From positions 82,582 to 146,581 of the forward strand of contig JAHIQD010000021.1 in the NCBI GenBank assembly GCA_018902795.1: a DNA stretch of 64,000 nt, in the 5' to 3' direction. This document shows positions 1 to 7,891 of the stretch, one piece after another. The position numbers and the translations under genes are program-made. The stretch's first letter is position 1. The number at the start of each line of letters is the position of its first letter. The notes beneath the pieces were generated by a model. That model searched no databases, was not told the origin of the DNA, and saw only the letters and a list, made by a program, of their open reading frames with translations. The stretch comes from Bacteroidota bacterium. Lineage in GTDB: Bacteria; Bacteroidota; Bacteroidia; Flavobacteriales; Weeksellaceae.

Positions 1-2763
1 GCTCAATTGGAAGAATCGGCATATTCTGCATTGGAAGCTGAGTTCGCCAAAGATGGTGAACAGAGAAAAGCTTCTCATGAGGTAGTGATGATTAAAGTTC
101 CGGAAGAAAAACTGGAAATTGAACCTTCAAAACCTGAGGTAATAAGAGCCAAAGCAAGCCTGAGACCTGAAACAAAAGTTTTGGGCAAGATAGATCTTGA
201 CCCGAAAAAACCTGAAGTTCAGGAGGAAGTAAAGCCGGAACCGGCACCAAAAGTAGAAACACCAGCTGCGGAAGTTGTAGAAGCACCGGTAACACTTTCT
301 ACACCGGAAAGACAGGAATTTAAGGTTTTGGATAAGATTGATCTTTCCCAGATTGAAGGCAACAAGCCGAAGTCTGCTAAAAAAGATCAGCCTAAAAAAG
401 AGGAAGAAAATCCTGCTCCTAAAGCAGAAGAAACTCCTGCTCCGAAAGTTGATGCTCCGGCACCCGTTGCTGAGGCGCCTGCTGCAGTTACTGAAGCACC
501 TGCTGCTGAAGCTGGATCCGATAAAATTGAAACAGTTTATCAAAAATTGGAAGGGGTTAAGATTTTAAAGCAAACCGTTGACCTTTCTCAGTTCAATAAG
601 CCCAAGCCTCAGGGCGGAGCCAACAGCGCTGCTGCTAAAAAGAAAAGAAAGCGTATTGAAAAACCGAATGCTCCGGGAACTAATGCTCCGGGTCAGGGTA
701 CTCAAGGAAACCGTCCTCCAGGACAGGGCGGAAACCGTCCTCCAGGACAAGGAGGAAACCGTCCGGGCCAGGGAGGAAACCGTCCTGGTTATCAGGGAGG
801 AGGAAATGCCGGAAAAGGCGGAAGCAGAAGAGGAGCACCTACTATGCCTGTTGAGTTAACTGATGAGCAGGTAAAAAATCAGATTAAAGAAACTTTAGAA
901 AAACTTACCAGCAAGGGAGGTAAAAATAAAGGAGCTAAATACAGAAAAGAGAAAAGAGTTTACAGAAGAGAGCAGGATGAACTCCAACAGGAAATTGATG
1001 CAGCTGACAGAACTTTAAAGGTAACGGAATTCATTACCGTTGGAGAGTTGGCGAGCTTAATGAACGTAAGCCCAACAGAAGTAATTTCTGCATGTTTCTC
1101 TTTAGGCGTTATGGTAACAATGAATCAGCGTTTAGAAGCTGATACTTTATTACTCGTAGCTGACGAATTTGGATATAAAATTGAATTTTCTGATGCTGAT
1201 CTTGAAGAATCAGCGATCGAGGAAGATACCGATACAGCAGAAGATTTATTACCGCGTGCACCAATCGTTACCGTAATGGGACACGTTTACCACGGTAAAA
1301 CTTCCTTACTCGATTATATCAGAAAAACCAACGTAATTGCCGGTGAATCCGGAGGAATTACCCAGCACATTGGTGCTTATAACGTGAAACTCGAAAACGG
1401 TCAGAGAATTACATTCCTTGATACACCGGGTCACGAAGCATTTACCGCAATGAGAGCCAGGGGTGCACAGATTACCGATATCGCAATTATTGTAATTGCA
1501 GCGGATGATGATGTGATGCCTCAGACGAAAGAAGCGATTTCCCACGCACAGGCAGCGGGAGTTCCGATGATCATCGCGTTAAACAAAGTGGACAAACCGA
1601 ACTCGAATCCTGATAATATCCGCCAGCAGCTTTCTGCAATGAATGTTCTGGTAGAAGAATGGGGAGGTAATGTTCAGTGTCAGGAAGTTTCTGCGAAATT
1701 CGGTAACAATATGGATGCTTTACTGGAGAAAGTATTGCTTCAGGCAGAAATGTTGGAATTAAAAGCCAATCCCAATAAAAATGCTCAGGGAGTTGTGATC
1801 GAAGCTTCTTTGGATAAAGGAAGAGGATACATTTCTACAATCCTTGTTCAGAGCGGAACTCTTAAAGTAGGAGATTACATTCTTGCCGGAAAAAATCACG
1901 GTAAGGTGAAAGCAATGCTTGATGAAAGAGGGAAACCAATGGAGACTGCGGGTCCTTCCATTCCGGTTACCATTCTTGGTCTTGACGGCGCACCTACCGC
2001 GGGAGACAAATTCAGAGTTTTTGAAGATGAAAGAGAAGCGAAAACAATCGCTACCAAACGTGAGCAGTTACAGAGAGAGCAATCGATCAGAACTAAAAAA
2101 CACCTTACGCTGGATGAACTGGGCAGACGTATTGCTCTTGGAGATTTCAAAGAACTTAACATTATCCTTAAAGGTGACGTGGACGGTTCCGTGGAGGCGC
2201 TTTCTGATCAGTTACAAAGACTTTCAACCGAAGAAATCAGCATCAATATTATTCATAAAGGAGTTGGTCAGATTACCGAATCCGACGTACTTCTGGCAGC
2301 GGCATCCGATGCGATTATGATTGGATTTAACGTAAGAGCTGGTGTCAATGCAAAAGATCTTGCAGACAAAGAAGAAATCGAGATCAGAACTTACTCAATT
2401 ATCTATAAGGCAATCGATGAAGTGAAAGAAGCGATGGAAGGAATGCTTTCTCCGGAAATTCAGGAGCAGGTGATCGGTAATGTAGAAATACGTGAAACCT
2501 TTAAAATTACCAAAGTCGGTACTATTGCAGGCTGTATGGTTCTTACCGGAAAAGTGACCCGAAATTCAAAAATCCGATTACTGCGTGACGGTATCGTGAA
2601 GTTTGACGGAGAGCTTGAAAGTTTAAAACGTTTCAAGGACGACGTAAAAGAAGTTACGAAAGGATATGAATGTGGACTGAACATTAAAGGATACAACGAT
2701 ATTGAAGTTGGGGACATCCTGGAAGTGTATGAAGAAGTTGCTGTAAAAAAGAAACTGAAGTAA
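1..2763 (+). CDS. infB: Translation initiation factor IF-2 (5'-truncated by window edge)
   Basis: IF-2 is the GTPase that brings fMet-tRNA to the 30S subunit and promotes subunit joining. The frame is open from base 1, so the true start lies upstream; the TTG at 7 is only the first possible start codon inside the window. A long Ala/Pro/Lys/Glu-rich linker and a Gly/Arg/Pro-rich repeat section (about residues 220-275, counted from the TTG at 7) precede the IF2-N helical region and the G domain. G3 DTPGH (472-476), G4 NKVD (526-529) and a SAK G5 are intact, and the C-terminal beta-barrel and fMet-tRNA-binding domains follow. The G1 loop reads GHVYHGKT (425-432), where the family normally has GHVDHGKT. 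The gene ends just before a strong terminator. Family assignment is secure. Confidence 0.97.
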   Translation, partial: AQLEESAYSALEAEFAKDGEQRKASHEVVMIKVPEEKLEIEPSKPEVIRAKASLRPETKVLGKIDLDPKKPEVQEEVKPEPAPKVETPAAEVVEAPVTLSTPERQEFKVLDKIDLSQIEGNKPKSAKKDQPKKEEENPAPKAEETPAPKVDAPAPVAEAPAAVTEAPAAEAGSDKIETVYQKLEGVKILKQTVDLSQFNKPKPQGGANSAAAKKKRKRIEKPNAPGTNAPGQGTQGNRPPGQGGNRPPGQGGNRPGQGGNRPGYQGGGNAGKGGSRRGAPTMPVELTDEQVKNQIKETLEKLTSKGGKNKGAKYRKEKRVYRREQDELQQEIDAADRTLKVTEFITVGELASLMNVSPTEVISACFSLGVMVTMNQRLEADTLLLVADEFGYKIEFSDADLEESAIEEDTDTAEDLLPRAPIVTVMGHVYHGKTSLLDYIRKTNVIAGESGGITQHIGAYNVKLENGQRITFLDTPGHEAFTAMRARGAQITDIAIIVIAADDDVMPQTKEAISHAQAAGVPMIIALNKVDKPNSNPDNIRQQLSAMNVLVEEWGGNVQCQEVSAKFGNNMDALLEKVLLQAEMLELKANPNKNAQGVVIEASLDKGRGYISTILVQSGTLKVGDYILAGKNHGKVKAMLDERGKPMETAGPSIPVTILGLDGAPTAGDKFRVFEDEREAKTIATKREQLQREQSIRTKKHLTLDELGRRIALGDFKELNIILKGDVDGSVEALSDQLQRLSTEEISINIIHKGVGQITESDVLLAAASDAIMIGFNVRAGVNAKDLADKEEIEIRTYSIIYKAIDEVKEAMEGMLSPEIQEQVIGNVEIRETFKITKVGTIAGCMVLTGKVTRNSKIRLLRDGIVKFDGELESLKRFKDDVKEVTKGYECGLNIKGYNDIEVGDILEVYEEVAVKKKLK

Positions 2764-2781
2764 AAAATCCTTCTATATATT

Positions 2782-2811
2782 AAAAAAACCTGCTTTTTGC
2801 AGGTTTTTTTT
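2782..2811 (+). terminator. Rho-independent terminator after infB
   Basis: An AACCTGC / GCAGGTT stem with a TTTTT loop is followed by a T run, directly after the infB stop codon. Confidence 0.9.
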
Positions 2812-3052
2812 GTTAGCGCTAAATATTGAAATAAAAAAAAGTGAAGAAAAATCAAAATATTTTATTTTGACCTTTTCGAGGCTTTTGGTAATGAAAAGGA
2901 AATTTATTTAAACAATTGTTTAGTTAACCTTATCGCCCTCTCGAAAACCTTATGAATAATGCATTTCTCCGTTTTTCGGAAAGCCGTTATGGGTTTGTTA
3001 TTGTTAAATTTAATTAACATATTTGTGCTGATAATATTAAAAAAGTGTTAAT
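2812..3052. other. Intergenic region upstream of susC-1
   Basis: No gene is seen. The stretch holds a 14-bp palindrome centred on AAACAATTGTTT (2909-2922), followed by the susC-1 promoter and its dyad near 2994-3025. Confidence 0.6.
2994..3025 (+). promoter_or_regulatory. susC-1 promoter with TGTTAA-N6-TTAACA dyad
   Basis: TTTG (2994-2997), 20 nt, then CATATTTG (3018-3025) fit the Bacteroidetes -33/-7 pattern with one mismatch. Inside the spacer lies a perfect dyad, TGTTAA (3002-3007) and TTAACA (3014-3019). The start codon is 27 nt downstream. The arrangement recurs at susC-2 and susC-3. Confidence 0.75.
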
Positions 3053-5977
3053 ATGAATGTAAAGTTAAAAGTTTTAACTGCAGGAGTTTTGTTTTTTACA
3101 GGACAGGCAGTTATGGCGCAAAAAGATTCGCTGAAAACGAAAAATATTGATGAGGTAGTTGTGGTAGCTTTTGGTAAGCAGAAGAAGGAAGCGATAACCG
3201 GGTCGGTTACTACTATCGACAACAAGGTTATTGCAACCCAGCAAGCGCCCAGCATTACTTCGGCTCTTCAGGGTACAGCTGTTGGTGTAAATATTATTAC
3301 ATCAGGAGGTCAGCCGGGGGACAATCCATCAATTTATATTAGAGGGGTTGGGTCTATCAACTCCAGTACTCAACCGCTAATCATTTTAGATGGTTCTCCA
3401 TTTAATGGGAATATCAACAATATTTCTCAGGATCAGGTGGAATCAATGACTGTACTTAAAGATGCAGGTGCAACTGCACTTTATGGTTCCAGAGCGTCCA
3501 ATGGTGTAATTATTATCACAACCAAAAAGGGAAGATTAAACGCTGCCCCGCAAGCTACAATGACTTCATTAATTGGTATTGGTATGCCGGCCGTGGAATT
3601 GCATGAAACTTTAGGTGCTGCGGATTATATGAAATATTCCTGGCAGGCTATAAAAAATGCCAAAAAAGCTGCAGGTGATGCTAATCCAGGTCAGGCTGCT
3701 ACCAATACATTAATTGGAAGTTTAGGATACAATCCCTACAACGTAGACAAGCCAATTGATGCTAACGGTAATTTAGTAGCTGGTGCCAATTTAATGTGGG
3801 ATACAGATTGGGAAAAAGAAATTTTAAATAAAGCAGCATTCAAACAGGAGCACAGATTCAACATCAGTGGTGGAGATGCTAAAACCACCTATTTCCTTGC
3901 AGCAGATTATTTAGATATGAGCGGTTCTGTTAAAACTTCTCAATTTGAACGTACCGGTGTAAGATTAAACCTTGAATCAAAAGTTAAGGATTATTTGAAA
4001 GTGGGACTGAACTCATCCTTCAGTGGATCAACCTCAAGTTTACCTATCCAGTCTGGAAATACATACGGAAGTTCCATTCAGTGGATTTATAGTATGGCCA
4101 ATATCTATCCTATTTATAGAAGAGATGTTAATGGTGGTTTAATTAAGGATGGTTTTGGTAATAATATTTATGATTATGGTGCTAATGGTGCGGCTTTCTT
4201 AAACTCACAACGTCCGTTGTTTGAAAATGAAAATGCTGTAGGTGCACTATATAACAACTATGACAATGTAAAGAGAACAAACTTTGTTGTAAATGGTTTC
4301 GGTGAAATTGATTTTACAAAAGATTTGTCTTTCAGATCTCAGCTTTCTTACGAGCAATTTATCTTTGATGAAAAAGCGTATGATAACTACGCTGTTGGAG
4401 CAGCAGCTTCTGTGGGAGGACGTGTTTCTCAGATTAGAGCGCTCGGTAAAACCATTAACTTTACCAACAGCTTAAATTATGATAAGAAATTTGGTGATCA
4501 TAATCTTGGTTTACAGGGTGTTTTTGAAGTATATCAGTACACGTATGATTACCTGCAGGCACAAGGCACAGGTTTCTTACCAGGAAATGATGTGTTAAAT
4601 ACAGCAACAACGCCTGAAAGTATCGGTGGTTATGTAAACAGAGAAAGACTGGTTCGTTATTTGGGACGTGCTACTTATAATTTCCAGAACAAGTATTTCT
4701 TAGAAGGAACATTGAGTAGTGACAGCTCTACCAAATTTTCACCTGATACCAGAAGAGGAGAATTTTACGGTTTAGGAGCTTCATGGGTTCTTTCGAAAGA
4801 GGCGTTTTTGGCAAACATTGATTATGTGAGTTTATTAAAGCTTAGAGCTTCTTACGGAGAGCTTGGTAACAATAAAATTATTAGAGACGGCGCAGAAAGT
4901 TATTTCCCGTATCAGACATTATTCTCTGCAGGTAATAATCAGCTAGGTCAGACAGGAGTTATCCTTGATGCACCTTCGAATTATGATTTAACTTGGGAAG
5001 CGAGTGTAACTACAACAGTAGGTTTGGATTTCGGATTATTCAGAAACAGACTGACAGGTAATCTTGATTATTTCAAAAGAGAATCCAAAGATCTTATCTA
5101 TTCAAGACCAACTCCTGGTTCTGTAGGAAATACTACTTATCTTGATAATATTGGCGCTATTGAAAATTACGGTTGGGAGCTTAGCTTAAGTTCAAAAAAC
5201 TTTAGTACTGACAAATTCACCTGGACTACTAATTTCAATATATCAACCTATAAAAACAGGTTAACTGAGCTTAACCAAGCTTCTTTCCAAAATGGAACAA
5301 AAAGATATGAAGTAGGAAGATCAATCTTTGATTTTTATATTCCGGAATGGGCTGGTGTTGATGCACAGACAGGAATGGGTACGTGGTATATTAACGATGT
5401 AGACGGAACAGGAAACGTGATTGGAAGAAAGGTTACAAGCGACTATACCCTGGCTAACCTGGCTGATAACAAAGTATATTCAGGAAGCTCAATTCCAGAT
5501 TTCTTTGGAGGTTTAACCAACTATTTCAGAGTAGGAGCTGTTGATTTGAATATCCTTTTCAATTATAGTTTCGGTAGCTACGTTTTTGATTCTACTTACC
5601 AAGGGTTAATGGCAGGCTTCTCAAGACCTGGATACCAGCAGTCAGTTGACGTAATGAACGCATGGCAAAATCCTGGGGACATCACTAACGTACCGATGAA
5701 TATCCAGACTCAAAACAACAATAATGCTACATCAACCCGATTCTTATTCAAGAACGATTATGTAAGATTAAAATCATTAACTTTAGGATATAACATCGAT
5801 AAAAATATGTTAGAGCCTTTCGGAGTTAATCAGTTTAGAATTTTCGTACAGGGTGATAATGTTTGGACTTGGCAGTCGCACAAAGGTATTGATCCTGAGC
5901 AGTCTATCTCCGGAACTACGGATAACAGGTCTTATCAGTCAAGAAACTTATCTTTAGGGGTAACAATCGGATTTTAA
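3053..5977 (+). CDS. SusC/RagA-family TonB-dependent outer-membrane transporter (susC-1)
   Basis: Outer-membrane beta-barrel that imports a SusD-bound ligand using TonB energy. A signal peptide ends near QAVMAQ (about residue 23). A TonB-box-like IDEVVVVAFG follows almost at once, so the N-terminal carboxypeptidase-D-like extension of many SusC proteins is absent. The plug carries the hallmark LKDAGATALYGSRASNGV (about residues 140-160), and the 22-strand-type barrel ends in the aromatic C-terminus VTIGF. At 974 residues it has usual length for this subtype. It is followed after 31 nt by its susD. The first 20 or so codons nearly match those of the two later susC genes. The substrate cannot be read from sequence, since no carbohydrate enzyme is adjacent. 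Confidence 0.95.
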   Translation: MNVKLKVLTAGVLFFTGQAVMAQKDSLKTKNIDEVVVVAFGKQKKEAITGSVTTIDNKVIATQQAPSITSALQGTAVGVNIITSGGQPGDNPSIYIRGVGSINSSTQPLIILDGSPFNGNINNISQDQVESMTVLKDAGATALYGSRASNGVIIITTKKGRLNAAPQATMTSLIGIGMPAVELHETLGAADYMKYSWQAIKNAKKAAGDANPGQAATNTLIGSLGYNPYNVDKPIDANGNLVAGANLMWDTDWEKEILNKAAFKQEHRFNISGGDAKTTYFLAADYLDMSGSVKTSQFERTGVRLNLESKVKDYLKVGLNSSFSGSTSSLPIQSGNTYGSSIQWIYSMANIYPIYRRDVNGGLIKDGFGNNIYDYGANGAAFLNSQRPLFENENAVGALYNNYDNVKRTNFVVNGFGEIDFTKDLSFRSQLSYEQFIFDEKAYDNYAVGAAASVGGRVSQIRALGKTINFTNSLNYDKKFGDHNLGLQGVFEVYQYTYDYLQAQGTGFLPGNDVLNTATTPESIGGYVNRERLVRYLGRATYNFQNKYFLEGTLSSDSSTKFSPDTRRGEFYGLGASWVLSKEAFLANIDYVSLLKLRASYGELGNNKIIRDGAESYFPYQTLFSAGNNQLGQTGVILDAPSNYDLTWEASVTTTVGLDFGLFRNRLTGNLDYFKRESKDLIYSRPTPGSVGNTTYLDNIGAIENYGWELSLSSKNFSTDKFTWTTNFNISTYKNRLTELNQASFQNGTKRYEVGRSIFDFYIPEWAGVDAQTGMGTWYINDVDGTGNVIGRKVTSDYTLANLADNKVYSGSSIPDFFGGLTNYFRVGAVDLNILFNYSFGSYVFDSTYQGLMAGFSRPGYQQSVDVMNAWQNPGDITNVPMNIQTQNNNNATSTRFLFKNDYVRLKSLTLGYNIDKNMLEPFGVNQFRIFVQGDNVWTWQSHKGIDPEQSISGTTDNRSYQSRNLSLGVTIGF

Positions 5978-6008
5978 CAGAATATTAATTATTAATTATA
6001 TATAAAAT

Positions 6009-7439
6009 ATGAACAATTTTAAAACATATATTATAGCGCTTTTCGCGATATTACTCACATTTCAGTCTTGTCGTGAAGACTATTTGAATGACCCTCAGCC
6101 AACCACCAGTGTATCACCTGAAGTAGTTTTCGGATCTAAGGAAGGGGCAACTGCATTTATTGCAGGAATTTTAAGAAATACACGTGCTCAATTTACCGCG
6201 ACAGATACGGGTAACCTAGGTTCTATGTATTTTGCAAGGACGAATAAAGGAAATGATGTCGTAAACTCAGGAAGCTGGTTTGGATCAGATTATGAAAATA
6301 ACAACAGAGAACCAAACTACAGAAGAACTGCATTTACGTGGAACTTTTTATATTACTTAATTAATCAGACTAATGCATTAATTGAAGGAGTGGAAGAAAG
6401 TACCTCAATTTCGCAAGCTGACAAAGGACCTTTACTGGGGCAGGCTTACGCAATGCGCGCTTTCTTTTATTTTGAATTAAGCCTGGAATTCCAGCATACT
6501 TATAAATTTGACACCTCTTTGCCGGCTCCTCCAATCTATGACAAGCCAAGCCAATTGGAAGGTAAACCAATGTCTACCCAAAGTGAAATGTATGCGTTTA
6601 TTATCTCAGATATTGAAAAGTCACTTCAAATTGGCTCATCTGCTAGAATGAACAAATCATACTTCAACAAGCAGGTAGCTCACGGGATCGCTGCAAGAGT
6701 GTACCAGGTAATGGGTAACTGGCCAAAAGCTGCTGAAAATGCAAGAGCTGCTTATGGCGGTAATGTAAATGCAGCGCTTTCGCCGGAAGTTTACAAAAAC
6801 GGTTTTGATGATATGGACGCAGGGAAAGAATGGATGCTTGCAAGTCCACAGACGGATGACCAGTCTGCGTATTACTATACAGCTCCACACGGATTCTTCA
6901 CTCAAACTGAATCTGCGTACAATAATACCTACATCAATAAGAATTTCAAAAACCTCTTTACAAGTACTGACGTTCGTAATACTTTTGTTACCACAACAAG
7001 AACTGATTACAGACAGGTTTATACAAAGAAGTTCGTATTCTCTTTCCATGCTGATGTACCTTTAATGAGAACTCCAGAGATGATTCTAATTGAAGCAGAA
7101 GCTCTATATTATTCAGACCCGGCAGCCGCACATAACTTGTTGTATGCACTGCAAGTAAACAGAGATCCATCAGCTGTTATGTCCGCTAATTCAGGACAGG
7201 CTTTGTTGGATGAGATCATGGTAGAAAGAAGAAAGGAACTTTATGGAGAACTTGGAGTTGAGTGGTATGATGCCAAGAGACTTCGTAAAGGTTTGCCAAG
7301 AGATCAGGGTGGTGTCCACCGTTTGCCAATGACAGCAAATCCTTTGATGCCGGATGATAAAAGATTTTTCCTGAAAATTCCTCAGTCAGAAATCGATGCA
7401 AATCCGAATATTCCTTCAAGTATTAATAATAATAGATAA
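6009..7439 (+). CDS. SusD/RagB-family outer-membrane lipoprotein (susD-1)
   Basis: Surface lipoprotein that forms the lid of a SusC transporter and captures the nutrient. The signal peptide ends in a lipobox (TFQSC, Cys about residue 20), followed by REDYLN, typical of SusD N-termini. An N-terminal TPR-like helical region includes the YAMRAFFYFEL segment seen across the family. The C-terminal part has the usual DEIMVERRKELYGE and WYDAKRLRKG signatures. It is 476 residues, normal for the family, and directly downstream of susC-1, presumably co-transcribed. The ligand is unknown. Confidence 0.94.
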   Translation: MNNFKTYIIALFAILLTFQSCREDYLNDPQPTTSVSPEVVFGSKEGATAFIAGILRNTRAQFTATDTGNLGSMYFARTNKGNDVVNSGSWFGSDYENNNREPNYRRTAFTWNFLYYLINQTNALIEGVEESTSISQADKGPLLGQAYAMRAFFYFELSLEFQHTYKFDTSLPAPPIYDKPSQLEGKPMSTQSEMYAFIISDIEKSLQIGSSARMNKSYFNKQVAHGIAARVYQVMGNWPKAAENARAAYGGNVNAALSPEVYKNGFDDMDAGKEWMLASPQTDDQSAYYYTAPHGFFTQTESAYNNTYINKNFKNLFTSTDVRNTFVTTTRTDYRQVYTKKFVFSFHADVPLMRTPEMILIEAEALYYSDPAAAHNLLYALQVNRDPSAVMSANSGQALLDEIMVERRKELYGELGVEWYDAKRLRKGLPRDQGGVHRLPMTANPLMPDDKRFFLKIPQSEIDANPNIPSSINNNR

Positions 7440-7458
7440 GTCTATTGGATAATATTTA

Positions 7459-7490
7459 AGCCGTCCCATGAAATTGGGACGGTTTTTTTT
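7459..7490 (+). terminator. Terminator after susD-1
   Basis: CCGTCCCA / TGGGACGG stem followed by eight T, just after the susD-1 stop codon. Confidence 0.9.
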
Positions 7491-7536
7491 GTGATTATAA
7501 GAATGAGCGACAAGGCTTTCCCTCAAAGGTTATCAT

Positions 7537-7560
7537 AACACATCGTCAGATGTGTTTTTT
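7537..7560 (+). terminator. Second terminator-like hairpin downstream of susD-1
   Basis: Perfect 8-bp stem AACACATC / GATGTGTT with loop GTCA, running into TTTT. It lies about 50 bp past the first terminator with no ORF between, so it is either a back-up terminator or the end of a short RNA. Confidence 0.6.
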
Positions 7561-7835
7561 GGTTTAAATACGTATACGATTAATTAATCATTAGTAGTTA
7601 TAAAGGACCTAATACTGGTGAATCCCACAATAAAGGTGATGTTTTGTTATGAATGCTATTAATACTAGTTCTAAATTACAGAATCATAATTTTTTTTTCC
7701 GTATCTGACATTGAATAAAACTGCGTCTTTTTGTTAAAAACGTAATAAAGTTAGCATATTTTCAACGAATACAATTTTAACATGATAAAACTTCCGATAT
7801 TCCCTTATCAAAGCCACTTTTGAGTAATTAAACAG

Positions 7836-7866
7836 TTGTAGTGTTAAAAAAAAATTAACATATTTG
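7836..7866 (+). promoter_or_regulatory. susC-2 promoter with TGTTAA-N7-TTAACA dyad
   Basis: TTG (7836-7838), 20 nt, CATATTTG (7859-7866). The dyad arms are 7842-7847 and 7855-7860, with a 7-nt A-only spacer. The ATG is 25 nt downstream. Confidence 0.75.
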
Positions 7867-7891
7867 CGGCTTAATATTAAAAAGTGTTAAT

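Larger units (their letters stand above)
7491..7891. other. Intergenic region between susCD-1 and susCD-2
   Basis: No credible ORF is seen. The stretch holds a second hairpin with a T run (7537-7560) and, at its 3' end, the susC-2 promoter. The middle is AT-rich and featureless to my reading. Confidence 0.6.

Noticed and set aside
127..860. Several ORFs opposite or out of frame with infB
   Set aside because: They are shadows of the low-complexity Ala/Pro/Lys- and Gly-rich section of IF-2.
2909..2922. 14-bp palindrome TAAACAATTGTTTA as operator
   Set aside because: Such AT-rich palindromes arise by chance; it is not repeated before susC-2 or susC-3.
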